Source: Paenibacillus sp. 19GGS1-52 (GTDB taxonomy: Bacteria > Bacillota > Bacilli > Paenibacillales > Paenibacillaceae). From it: DNA of 64,000 nt. Made by a program: the position numbers and the translations under genes. Below are positions 25,524 through 34,676 of the stretch, one piece after another. The notes below the pieces were generated by a model. That model was given only the letters and a program-made list of their open reading frames with translations. It made no database searches and had not been told where the DNA came from. The stretch's first letter is position 1, and the number at the start of each line of letters is the position of its first letter. The stretch lies in contig NZ_CP059724.1 in NCBI RefSeq assembly GCF_022369515.1, forward strand, positions 6,448,001-6,512,000, in the 5' to 3' direction.

Positions 25524-26426
25524 TCATATTTCTGAAGGGGGCGTTAAATGGTCTGAGTCACGGTATAAATTGTAACTGGCTTTAGCGAGTATACTAACGG
25601 TTAAGTTTGCTTGTGAAAGCTCCTTGAATTCTGGCTCGAATACGCCTAACAACCTGTAAGCCTCAATTATGATGGAGTGTAAATAACCAATTCTCCCCTG
25701 ACAACATTCATGAAGAAAAGCCGAAGTCTCTTCGCTATCCAGAAACAATGGCGATGGGGGTTGAATGGCTTCCTCAATTTTTCGCAAAAGTAACCGGAAA
25801 TTATCATCTAACGTTTCGAATCGGCTAACTGTGTCTCTTCCAAATCTTCTTATATATTCATCTTCCATAGTCCTCAACACTTCAATCTGAGGTGTCCCCA
25901 TGCACACTAGACATACTTGTCCCTCATTTGTTAAATCTTTAAACATTTCCATAGCTTCTTGATTATCAAAACGCTTCGTACGTAAAATAAAATTCATTTC
26001 GTCAAATATAATCATTTCTGTCCTTTGTGCACGCAAAAGCGTCAAAGCTTGTTCCTTTAAAAAGTTAACACGTGCATCAGACCTAATGATCGGAGCCTTC
26101 AAACTATTAAGTATTCTCTTATAAAAATCTACCTGAGTAAACGGGTAGGGCAATTTAACATGTAAAACCGGCATAGCTGTGATTTTCTTGTCATCTACTT
26201 TAAATTCGTAAGATGGATTTCTTCTCACATACCTTTTACCGATTTGAGTTTTCCCAACCCCGGATAAGCCTGTCAATAATAGATGTCTTGGGTCTTCATT
26301 CTGTTTCCCTGCCTTTAGATGAACTCTCATTGAATCAAAACGATCCCAAATCCGATTGACCTCCTCGTGACGTATAAACAAATCTGCTATACGCTCAACC
26401 AACTCCGATACTTCTTTTTTACTCAT
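25524..26426 (-). CDS. tnsC: TnsC-type AAA+ ATPase (TniB family)
   Basis: 300 residues. Walker A is GLSGVGKT (residues 53-60), Walker B is MIIFDEMNF (Asp142, Glu143), and sensor 1 lies in LVCMGTPQ. This is the regulator that links the target selector to the transposase, polymerising on DNA in an ATP-dependent way in characterised relatives. Its ATG overlaps the end of tnsB by 8 bp. Confidence 0.93.
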   Translation of the reverse strand: MSKKEVSELVERIADLFIRHEEVNRIWDRFDSMRVHLKAGKQNEDPRHLLLTGLSGVGKTQIGKRYVRRNPSYEFKVDDKKITAMPVLHVKLPYPFTQVDFYKRILNSLKAPIIRSDARVNFLKEQALTLLRAQRTEMIIFDEMNFILRTKRFDNQEAMEMFKDLTNEGQVCLVCMGTPQIEVLRTMEDEYIRRFGRDTVSRFETLDDNFRLLLRKIEEAIQPPSPLFLDSEETSAFLHECCQGRIGYLHSIIIEAYRLLGVFEPEFKELSQANLTVSILAKASYNLYRDSDHLTPPSEI

Positions 26427-28500
26427 GATATTTCTCCTTTCTCTTTTCCTCTGCTACCATTGCAACTTTAAGAAGTTCTTCACGCCGTGATATCTGTTCA
26501 ACCTGTTTGTTCTGTTGTTGATCAGCATACCGTTTAGTTATACTAATTTGAAAGGCACCTTCCATTTTTCGCAATTTTTTCAGTGTTTTCTTATGCTTTT
26601 GACCTGCTTCAATTTCTTCTTGTATTTTCTCAAAAGCCCTACGGACCTGTTTCCTACCTGGAATAGTCTTCATATTATCCTTTTGTGTTTTTCTGTGTTC
26701 TTCCATCATTCTTTTATAAGTGAATCGGTTTACACCTATCAACTCTTCATATGGAGGAGAGACGCATTTGAGCTCCAGAAATTCTTCTTTTTTGGGGTGC
26801 AGCAAGTATATTTTTGAGATATCGTCGATATCATATTTCACCACATACTTCACTGTTCTCTTTGCAATAAGATCCTTTTCATCCTTATTTTTATAAATTT
26901 TATTTTCCCATCGAACACCATCCCGAGTGTAGGGTTTTTTTGAAGTCAACAAGAAATCGATTTTGTACTTATCTTCATCTTGCCGTTCTATCCAATCTGG
27001 GTATCCATCCTCTTGTATGCCAGCCCGGTATTTAAGGAGCGGCGTAGGAGTTAGGGAAAGTGATAACCCTTTGTGTTGTTCGATAGGATAAATATCAGTA
27101 AGAAATATGTTCATAATTCTTCGAATTTGATTAAGTGTAAGGCATGCATCTGCTTCTGAATTTATATCTCCTCGCATAATCGGATTACTTTTGGTAGTTC
27201 CCAAAAGCTGATGAATTAATTTCGTATTAATTGTCCGGAAGAGTCTTTCAATAACAGCTCCAAAATGTGGAACCTTTACTGGTCTATGCATAATTTCTGA
27301 TTGTAATGTTTCGTTAACAAGTCGTTTGATGTCAGTTCCTTTAAAATCCAAACCGTTATCAACATAGATAATATTAGGAATTCCAAATGCTTCCCAATCA
27401 TTTTCCGTACCATATGCAACTTTATTATCTTTAACAAAAACACCGTGTTGTATGGCCTTACGAACAATATCCATAGAGGGGGGTTCAAATGAAATGTATA
27501 CACACCAAGGCATGCGGCTGAAAACATCGATGCCTAATGTAATCCAAGGCCTTTCTACTACGCCAGTAACCTCATCTATTACCATAAGATCAAGCCGTGT
27601 ATGATCAATTTGAATAATATCCAAAGGGCCCAGAGCATCGCGATTTGCGTATCCTCTTGCAACCTCATCATATATTTTTTTTGCATTTCTCAGATCTCGA
27701 TAGGTTTCTTTCGCCTTATCATCAATCCGATTTATAATATTTCTTATAGTTGAATAACTTATTTCCTCTTCACCATCTTGGTCACACTTTCTATTTATCC
27801 TCTCCTCAATATTTGAAATGGATATACGCTGCTTGGTAAGATAATGATTTTCAATGACATCTTTCAAAATTTTTATTTGTCCTTTTGTTTTCCTCACATA
27901 TAAAATATCTAGTATGGTTTCAGTATGTTTTGGATCACATATAATAAGTTCCATGTTATCCTTCCGCCCTGTATAACCCTTTCCCTTTTGAGATACTAGG
28001 CCCTCTAGTCCACCATTCTCTGTATTGTTTTCTGCATTTATGTAATCTTGTTTATATCTCAACAGTGTTGATCTCACAACGCCTTGTTTGTTGATAATTC
28101 GCTCCAGCAATGCTTCTTGTGACATGTTATTAATAATTTCACCTGGAACCGAAAGGTAGTCAAATTTATCATGAAATTTGTTTAGTGCTCGAATATTCCC
28201 CTCCTTTATTTGGTCTAGTAATATAAGTGGTAAAATCATTTCAAACCTAGCACTAACTTCCTCTCGCTTCTTTTCTGATATAGTAGCTAAAGCTTTAATG
28301 TTAAGCTTAACCGTCTTTTGCTTACGCAAGCTTTCACCCGGAACATAGGTTGGATGATTAATTAAACTTATAACACTCATTTTTTGATCCTCGCCGTCAG
28401 TTCGACGAAACCAAACGTGTGGTGGATCTATAGCAACAACCTTATGAGATTTTCCATACAATGAGAACTCCGAATACACCCTTAGATTAGCGCTAGGCAA
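26419..28500 (-). CDS. tnsB: TnsB-type DDE transposase
   Basis: 693 residues from TTG 28500 behind AGGAGGAAC. Integrase-core catalytic residues are visible: Asp299 in IIQIDHTRLD, Asp381 in IIYVDNGLDF, and Glu418 in VPHFGAVIERL, 36 residues after the second Asp. The N-terminal part should bind the end repeats, and the C-terminus (KTLKKLRKMEGAFQ and beyond) is Lys/Gln-rich as in Mu/TnsB tails that contact TnsC. The catalytic triad is intact, so the protein looks active. Confidence 0.95.
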   Translation of the reverse strand: MPSANLRVYSEFSLYGKSHKVVAIDPPHVWFRRTDGEDQKMSVISLINHPTYVPGESLRKQKTVKLNIKALATISEKKREEVSARFEMILPLILLDQIKEGNIRALNKFHDKFDYLSVPGEIINNMSQEALLERIINKQGVVRSTLLRYKQDYINAENNTENGGLEGLVSQKGKGYTGRKDNMELIICDPKHTETILDILYVRKTKGQIKILKDVIENHYLTKQRISISNIEERINRKCDQDGEEEISYSTIRNIINRIDDKAKETYRDLRNAKKIYDEVARGYANRDALGPLDIIQIDHTRLDLMVIDEVTGVVERPWITLGIDVFSRMPWCVYISFEPPSMDIVRKAIQHGVFVKDNKVAYGTENDWEAFGIPNIIYVDNGLDFKGTDIKRLVNETLQSEIMHRPVKVPHFGAVIERLFRTINTKLIHQLLGTTKSNPIMRGDINSEADACLTLNQIRRIMNIFLTDIYPIEQHKGLSLSLTPTPLLKYRAGIQEDGYPDWIERQDEDKYKIDFLLTSKKPYTRDGVRWENKIYKNKDEKDLIAKRTVKYVVKYDIDDISKIYLLHPKKEEFLELKCVSPPYEELIGVNRFTYKRMMEEHRKTQKDNMKTIPGRKQVRRAFEKIQEEIEAGQKHKKTLKKLRKMEGAFQISITKRYADQQQNKQVEQISRREELLKVAMVAEEKRKEKYHE

Positions 28501-28513
28501 TATAAGTTCCTCC

Positions 28514-29239
28514 TTAGAAACTGATTGGCGAAATATAATTTCCTTGATTAAACATCACTACCGAATTTGAGTTAATAACTTCGCTGAAGTCAACGTTAAA
28601 AACTCCAATTGCAATCAGGTGATTAATTAAAGGAATCAATGCTAACGGATCTATATTATCCTTGAACATTTCTGCCAACCTCCTAATTTGACAGCTCTCC
28701 AAATAAATCAACCTTTGTGCTATTCTCTCTTCCCACTCTAAGTAATACTTCCGTTGACGTAAAAACCTTTTTAGATGTCTCAGATTCCGAGTATAAACAT
28801 CTGGTAATTTTTTTGGGTAAATGACCTCATACAACCAGCCTTGCAATTGGGCGTATTCCTCACAATAACGATTGATTAATTGCAATTTAGCATCCTTGTT
28901 AGCCTCTTCTTCACTTTCTTTTATTTGACAGAGTACTGGGACAGATCCATGCTTAAAGAATAATACATCAGGAACATGAGACCACTTTTTCCCATCTTCA
29001 TTTTCCACAGTAACTTTTACTGGCTGCTCATAATACCGGATTACCTCTCTATCTAATTCTAAGTAGTAATAAAATAACCGTTCACCTAGGGATTCGTAAT
29101 TGACAGACCGCTCCAATTTGGGGCTATAAAAACTACCAATAATATGTGGATGGTTATGACTGTTACGATTATTCACCTTCCTCTTGGGCTCATACAACCC
29201 ATCTTCCACTTTCCAATTTGCTTGATAACGCCACTCCAA
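28514..29239 (-). CDS. tnsA: TnsA-type heteromeric transposase endonuclease
   Basis: 241 residues from TTG 29239, which follows AGGGGG at good spacing; the longer frame from 29263 has no such site. The restriction-endonuclease fold residues are present: Glu53 (SLGERLFYYY), Asp91 (VPDVLFF) and Lys107 (CQIKES). TnsA cuts the 5' strands so that the element leaves by cut-and-paste rather than replicating. Only 13 bp separate it from tnsB. Its presence with intact residues suggests clean excision. Confidence 0.93.
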   Translation of the reverse strand: MEWRYQANWKVEDGLYEPKRKVNNRNSHNHPHIIGSFYSPKLERSVNYESLGERLFYYYLELDREVIRYYEQPVKVTVENEDGKKWSHVPDVLFFKHGSVPVLCQIKESEEEANKDAKLQLINRYCEEYAQLQGWLYEVIYPKKLPDVYTRNLRHLKRFLRQRKYYLEWEERIAQRLIYLESCQIRRLAEMFKDNIDPLALIPLINHLIAIGVFNVDFSEVINSNSVVMFNQGNYISPISF

Positions 29240-29462
29240 CTTAATTCCCCCTATAATAAACAATAATATCCGTTTTCCGATTATTTATTATTATATTATA
29301 GATAAAAATCACAATAATAATCAATCCTGAATTGAAAATTATTTTTTTCTGCTGATTTTTAAATATTTCTTTATTTCATCTATTCCAAAACGTGAAATTT
29401 CATGTTTTAACCTCATATTGAAGTTATAATAAGAAGTATAGTATCGAGGGAGGGTCAAAGAC

Positions 29463-29951
29463 GTGAGGATTGGGGTAAGGATAAAGCAACTTAGAAAATC
29501 TCACTCAATGAGCCAAGCTACCTTTGCTTCCCATATAGACATATCACAAGGTACGTTGAGTGAAATAGAACGAGATAAGTTCTACCCTTCAGTGGAAACT
29601 GTGGTTTCGATTAGTAAAGTATTTGGAGTTAAAACCGATTGGTTATTACGCGGAGATAATGTTTCTGGAGATTTAGGGATGCTAGAACCCTACGGAGAAC
29701 AATTCACTCAAAAAATATACAATTTAATTAGAGACGCTATACTTAAAATTTCAGAAGAGATAAAAGAAGATGTTAACACTGCAGGCCTATCTTCTACATT
29801 GATTAGTGATATCTGGTCCTCAATGTACAACACTTCGTTAACACTTGAAGAAATTGATTTACTAAATGAGTATCGTTTGTTATTACCAAAAGACAAGAAA
29901 GAAATCCAAGCAATTATAGCCCTTAAGCATACTATGCACGAATATACGTAG
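29463..29951 (+). CDS. XRE-family regulator divergent from tnsA
   Basis: 162 residues from GTG 29463 with GGGAGGG upstream. Residues 4-65 are a Cro/CI domain: IKQLRKSHSMSQATFASHIDISQGTLSEIERDKFYPSVETVVSISKVFGVKTDWLLRG. The rest is acidic and helical and may serve for dimerisation. It diverges from tnsA across 220 bp of AT-rich DNA, so it is well placed to control transposition or the right cargo. A TATAAT at 29425-29430 could be its -10. Confidence 0.88.
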   Translation: MRIGVRIKQLRKSHSMSQATFASHIDISQGTLSEIERDKFYPSVETVVSISKVFGVKTDWLLRGDNVSGDLGMLEPYGEQFTQKIYNLIRDAILKISEEIKEDVNTAGLSSTLISDIWSSMYNTSLTLEEIDLLNEYRLLLPKDKKEIQAIIALKHTMHEYT

Positions 29952-29981
29952 ACATATTATCAAATTAATATATTGATTAGA

Positions 29982-30014
29982 TAATATATTAATTAATTAA
30001 TTAATTAATATATT
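29982..30014. repeat. TTAA-type simple repeat with flanking inverted repeat
   Basis: About five TTAA units flanked by TATATT and AATATA. It lies just after the XRE gene. It may act as a weak structured end to that transcript or be a slippage-prone tract. Confidence 0.8.
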
Positions 30015-30269
30015 AGTCCTCTGATATTCTTCAGTTAAATAATCTTCGGAACAAATCCTGCGAATTCATAGCCTGAGTGAGAAAATTAATTCAGCTTTCG
30101 TTATTTTTCCCAGATCAGGTCGGTCAACACATACGATGAATCGTGACTCCCTCTCAGGGAATCTGTGCTTAAAAAAGTTTACACAGTATTATTGACAGAT
30201 CCTCCTAAACTCCTAATAATTGCCGTAGCTCAATTATCTACCTTATCCAGCAGTGAAAATATGCTTACT

Positions 30270-31199
30270 TTATAAGTTATTTAACTTTTCTAAGAAACTA
30301 AGTGCTTCTTCAATATTCTCGATTGGTACCAGTTGAAGATTCAATTGATGATTCTTCAAAATTTTCTTTGCGTCTTTATAATTTTTAAAAGGCACTAAAC
30401 AGTATTGAAAGCCTTTTTCGTCTGCCATAATAAGTTTCATTTTCAGTCCTCCGATTTCTCCTACATCCCCTTCAGCTGTAATTGTACCTGTTCCACAGAT
30501 TTTATTATTACCAACGAGATCTTGAGCACCAAACTGTTGAAGCAACTCTAATGTCATCATAAGACCTGCTGAGTTTCCGCTATAACCTTCTAAACTCTTG
30601 AGTACATCAATAGGCAGTTTTTTATTAAGTACTTTACCCGCCACTTTCACAGCTATATTTTGAGATTCTAACATCATTTTTTTTCTCAAAATAAGGCCTT
30701 CCTCATTGATCTCTTGGTTCTTCTTGGTTGCGAGGGAATAGAAATTCATATACGCATAAGAAGTATCAAATTCCAAAGATGGAGTGCTGCCATCCTCAAA
30801 TGTAAAGGTTTTTTCAAAAATCTTTTTAAGAGCGTTTTTTTCTTCAAAACTTCTGTAAAGTCCCTTCTCTAAACCAAGGCTACTTGAACTATTGTTAGTA
30901 TAAAGTGAGTGAAAATGATTGTTCCTATTATTTGAGTATTTTGAATTAATAAAAATCGAATCTGAAAATGCACCACCAGATAGTACAATTTCTCGGTACG
31001 AATAAGCTTGTATATAAAAAACAAATACAAGGATAACAGTACTGAAAAAGAGGCAAAGGGGAATGAAAAATCTTTTAAGATCAGAGAGCTTTTTTATGAG
31101 AACAATTGCTTTTGATGTTGTGATTAAAAACAAGATTAAAGAGAAGGTTGCTAATACGAGAAAAATAATTGATAGATAATCATGAATAAAATCAAACAT
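30270..31199 (-). CDS. Membrane-anchored Lon-like (S16) protease
   Basis: 309 residues. Two N-terminal transmembrane helices (about 9-28 and 44-64) are followed by a variable linker and an S16 protease domain. The catalytic Ser is Ser210 in GYSGNSAGLMM, and the Lys is Lys253 in GEIGGLKMKL; the 43-residue distance equals that between Ser679 and Lys722 of E. coli Lon. There is no AAA+ or PDZ domain, so it cannot unfold substrates on its own. Its place beside a Ubl system is suggestive, but no direct link is shown. Confidence 0.82.
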   Translation of the reverse strand: MFDFIHDYLSIIFLVLATFSLILFLITTSKAIVLIKKLSDLKRFFIPLCLFFSTVILVFVFYIQAYSYREIVLSGGAFSDSIFINSKYSNNRNNHFHSLYTNNSSSSLGLEKGLYRSFEEKNALKKIFEKTFTFEDGSTPSLEFDTSYAYMNFYSLATKKNQEINEEGLILRKKMMLESQNIAVKVAGKVLNKKLPIDVLKSLEGYSGNSAGLMMTLELLQQFGAQDLVGNNKICGTGTITAEGDVGEIGGLKMKLIMADEKGFQYCLVPFKNYKDAKKILKNHQLNLQLVPIENIEEALSFLEKLNNL

Positions 31200-31859
31200 A
31201 AAGTTCCTACTTTCTAATTTTATTGTTATAGGCTCCGGCGGTTATGTATAAGTGTCTATCCAGGATAAGAACTACATTTACTTTGAGAATCGGGAAGGCA
31301 CAACTGTAATCTGCTAGAAACATCCATCTTACTCATAGAAGTATGCAAGCAACAGGTGCTCTTTCTGCGAATTACAGTGGTGTCTCAGACAGTAAGTAGT
31401 CTGAAATATGCCGATAGCAAAACAGCTACTGTTATTGCCGAAGTTCCTGTACTTAAACTGTCAGAAAACTGATTTCTTCACTACTGTAAAATCACCCAAT
31501 GAACCCGCCGCGTTTGTCTCTCTCCGAGAAGTTACATCAGGTGCTGCAACAACGTCTTAACGTAGCTCTCTCTTAAAGAGCTGATGCACTAATGAACTTC
31601 AGACATTTACAAAGAGGGCTCCTAATTAAGTTTCCACTACATTATTCAACTCACTATCCTCATCCACCAACCTTCCTGTTTTCCAGCTCAGGATTGATTC
31701 CACACTTGTTGTCTTCCTCTCCATAAATAACTGGAATCTATTTGATCAAAAGGAAGTTGATAAACGAAGTGTTTATAGAGATATCCAAGAAGAGTCGGCG
31801 AAGTGCACAGTTGAATAGTCTGTTTGCCCTTAAGCCTAGTCCTTTAATTTTAAGTGCTA
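31200..31859. other. Degraded region between two cargo genes
   Basis: About 660 bp without an intact gene. The plus strand holds short decayed coding runs, such as QDKNYIYFENREGTT (near 31260) and NLFDQKEVDKRSVYRDIQ (near 31740). The latter resembles the helix-turn-helix of WYL/DeoR-like regulators. Stops and frame changes interrupt both. Confidence 0.45.
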
Positions 31860-32696
31860 TTAATCCGTTTCTTGATTCGAATCATTATAAACAGGGAATT
31901 TATTAGCATATGTTTTCTTATACCAACTCATAGCCTTTTCTTCTTTTTTTACAATCCAAATGTTTTCTATGCGATAGCCAATTAGTAAATGATTTAGGCC
32001 CGTAGCAAAAAGCCAAATCACAAAGATTAAGATAGTGTAGACATAGATGTACACTTGATATGGAATGAGTATTCCTGGATCATCTACTAAAAAGATTTTT
32101 TTTGAAACTACTTCACATAAAGTAAATAAGCTTATGCCTCCGGCTACCATTGTGAATCCTGTTATGGTTACAAAAAATACTCGGAAGCACTCGCATAGTA
32201 ATTGTAGTACAGGATTTAACCGGTCTATTCTATATTTCCAGTCATAATGTTTATACAAAAGGGCTCTGTATTCTTTAATTTTAGATGAAAAAGATTCTTG
32301 CAAAGCTAAAAATGAGCTCCATAAAAAATCATGGGTTTCTTTAGAAGGTTGGTTTTTGTATTCCGTATATGCACCTTTCAAGGCACTAGATTGAGCAATA
32401 ATTTGTTTGTTAGATTCTAGAAAAAGAGGTGAAGTTGCACCCTCAAGCTTTTTAATAAACCTAGCAAGTCCCCTCATCTGGGATTCATGATGCTTTTCTT
32501 CAAAAATAACTTCCATTTCGGAAAACATTGGTCCACAAACATCTTTCAAGTTCATTTCTGTTTTGGTAAGGAAAATGTCGTGTAGTTTCTGAGAGCGATT
32601 TAAGAAATATGTTATAAACCACCCCAATACAACCACGATTGCAGATACTAACGGAATTAAATCTTTCATTGTGTAGCCCTCAGCTAATTCAGTCAC
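31860..32696 (-). CDS. Unknown three-helix membrane protein
   Basis: 278 residues from GTG 32696 behind GGGGAGAG. One membrane helix lies near residues 12-31 and two near 172-194 and 210-233, with a long helical soluble segment between them. I do not recognise the family. Neighbours are the Lon-like membrane protease and the DUF6527 gene. Confidence 0.6.
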   Translation of the reverse strand: MTELAEGYTMKDLIPLVSAIVVVLGWFITYFLNRSQKLHDIFLTKTEMNLKDVCGPMFSEMEVIFEEKHHESQMRGLARFIKKLEGATSPLFLESNKQIIAQSSALKGAYTEYKNQPSKETHDFLWSSFLALQESFSSKIKEYRALLYKHYDWKYRIDRLNPVLQLLCECFRVFFVTITGFTMVAGGISLFTLCEVVSKKIFLVDDPGILIPYQVYIYVYTILIFVIWLFATGLNHLLIGYRIENIWIVKKEEKAMSWYKKTYANKFPVYNDSNQETD

Positions 32697-32864
32697 ACTT
32701 ATCTCTCCCCGACGTGTATATTAATCATTTAAATGATATTTGGAACTTTTTTGGTGAAGTTTAAACAGAAGGTCTGCCAACAATAGAATTTTTATGTGAA
32801 GTCTCTTTTAAGAGCCAAATTAAGCTATAATGATCTTTAAATCAATTGATTTGGAGTGGAAACA

Positions 32865-33242
32865 ATGAATCTGGTAAAGGCATTCTTTCATTTTATTTTC
32901 AAGATATTTAAAACTAAGTCTGTTGAAATTAAGCATGTCCAGCGTCTGTCAGCGTTTGATACTGTGCTGATTAAGCCATCTATAGAAGCTTCTAACGATC
33001 TTTTGAAATATGGCACTATACTAATTGTTAAAGATGGTTCTATCCAGAAATGGGCTCGTTTTATATGTCCCTGCGGGTGTGGGCAAAAACAAGTGATTTC
33101 ACTACAAATTAGCCATTCTCCTCACTGGTCATTAAATACGATTGGAGAAACTGTCACTTTGCATCCATCTGTACATGTGAATGGTGCAGATGGATGCGGA
33201 GCTCACTTCTTTATTCGAAAAAATCAGATTGAGTGGGTATAG
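32865..33242 (+). CDS. DUF6527-family protein of a ubiquitin-like system
   Basis: 125 residues from the ATG at 32865, eight bases after GGAG; an upstream GTG at 32856 overlaps that site. It contains the DUF6527 core: a zinc-ribbon-like ICPCGCGQKQVISL, then SPHWSL, and the final NGADGCGAHFFIRKNQIEW. The family is found in bacterial ubiquitin-like operons and I recall it being proposed as the Ubl-processing protease there, which I cannot verify here. It is convergent with the JAMM-E1 gene; the stop codons are 3 bp apart. Confidence 0.8.
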   Translation: MNLVKAFFHFIFKIFKTKSVEIKHVQRLSAFDTVLIKPSIEASNDLLKYGTILIVKDGSIQKWARFICPCGCGQKQVISLQISHSPHWSLNTIGETVTLHPSVHVNGADGCGAHFFIRKNQIEWV

Positions 33243-33245
33243 AAT

Positions 33246-34619
33246 TCAGGGCCAAACCAAATCAAGAAACATGGGCATATCACCACTACCTAGAACATCG
33301 ACTTGCCCACATTTGCACGTTTTCTTTCTGGATGTAGAAGAAAGATGGACTTGATGATTTCCGAAATCATAGATTAACCCTGTTCGATCTGATTCGCGAG
33401 AAAGACCAGTTAGTTTATTTATAAGCTCAGCGGTTGCTAAAGAAGCAATAGCAGTGGTATATGCAATTACTGCTGGGTCGGCTTCTGCCAGTTCCGCCGC
33501 ATATCCTTCACGAACAAGATTATCTCGTTCTTCCTTGGTTTTTGACTCCATCATCATTTGGTGGGGATTTACAATTCCTAAACAGAATAAACATGCACTC
33601 CCTGGTTGAACGATTGTTAATCGCCCCAATATATCATTCAACACTTCATTTTGAGAATCAATACGAACTCCCATGTCAAAGAGAGGGATATAGTATCTGA
33701 GTGAGATATCAGAGAGAATTGATCTTCCCAACTGGTCATCTGTGCATCCAAAAATAATATCGCAGTCACGCAACGTTTTTGCAATTTCTATGTCTGTAAT
33801 TCGAGCGTTATAATGTAGTACGTTGGTTCTTAGACCAATTCCCTCTATCATATTCCCCATAATGTCAACCTTAAATTGACCGATTTGATTACGCGCAGCT
33901 CCGTGTATTCTCGTCAGATTTGTTTCTGATAAGGTGTCATCATCATAAATACTGATCGTTCCTATACCCAGTCGGGATAATTGTTCTATCATTGGCGATC
34001 CAGTTCCACTTGCACCTACGACTCCAACGTGTAAACTTTTCAGCAAATGTTGCATATCTTTCCCGAAGGCTCTGACATTTCGATCAAATGCGGATAAATC
34101 AAGATCTGAACGACCAGTAGGAAAGAAAAATTTGTACTGGGGGCCAATGATTCTGATCATATCCAAGGGCAATGAATAAACGTCTCTTACCTCATTTTGC
34201 AACCATACACGGCCTGTAATGCCGTCAGGAGAATTCAAAAGGAGACTGCCATGGACTTGCCCTGGAACCCTTATATTAGCTGGTCTAAAAAGCTCAGGTT
34301 CCTCCCTATCGTCTTCTTCTGAATATTCAAGATATCCTCCAGGGTGCGAATGTACCCAGAAAAAACAATATTCCTCTTTAGCAGCCTTTTGAAAGGCATG
34401 TGAATAAACTAGTACAGGTACTCGGATATTTAGTGGTGATTGCTCTAATACTTCATTAGATTGTATTGGCCGAATTTCCTTTACTAAGAGTCGTGTTTCA
34501 GCTACAGTTATTGATTTTTTGCAAAAAACAATAGCTGCTTGTTCAACAGAATCGTCAGTAAACAGATGTCTGCATAATTGTGTGTATTCTCTTTCTGAAA
34601 AAGTCAGAGTATATCTCAT
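33246..34619 (-). CDS. JAMM deubiquitinase-like - E1 (ThiF) fusion
   Basis: 457 residues from the ATG at 34619, which follows a run of seven G residues. The N-terminus is a JAB/JAMM metalloprotease: His90 and His92 in HSHPGG, Ser100 and Asp103 with exact JAMM spacing. Residues 195-440 form an E1/ThiF adenylating domain: VVGASGTGSP nucleotide loop, ISIYDDDTLSETNLTRI, and DIIFGCTDD. A CLFC pair and a C-terminal CKCG could bind zinc. It would activate the Ubl and also cleave it. It lies 57 bp after the Ubl-E2 gene in the same operon. Confidence 0.92.
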   Translation of the reverse strand: MRYTLTFSEREYTQLCRHLFTDDSVEQAAIVFCKKSITVAETRLLVKEIRPIQSNEVLEQSPLNIRVPVLVYSHAFQKAAKEEYCFFWVHSHPGGYLEYSEEDDREEPELFRPANIRVPGQVHGSLLLNSPDGITGRVWLQNEVRDVYSLPLDMIRIIGPQYKFFFPTGRSDLDLSAFDRNVRAFGKDMQHLLKSLHVGVVGASGTGSPMIEQLSRLGIGTISIYDDDTLSETNLTRIHGAARNQIGQFKVDIMGNMIEGIGLRTNVLHYNARITDIEIAKTLRDCDIIFGCTDDQLGRSILSDISLRYYIPLFDMGVRIDSQNEVLNDILGRLTIVQPGSACLFCLGIVNPHQMMMESKTKEERDNLVREGYAAELAEADPAVIAYTTAIASLATAELINKLTGLSRESDRTGLIYDFGNHQVHLSSTSRKKTCKCGQVDVLGSGDMPMFLDLVWP

Positions 34620-34676
34620 GTTTCCCCCCCCTTTGATGGATAGAGAGGCCCTAAAAGAGCCTCTCACAAACTTGAA

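Noticed and set aside
21241..30194. A smaller transposon with TGTCA tips around tnsABCD
   Set aside because: The candidate tips are weakly similar and the flanking five bases (TCGAA and GATCC) do not match; the 14085/39678 pair has a perfect duplication.
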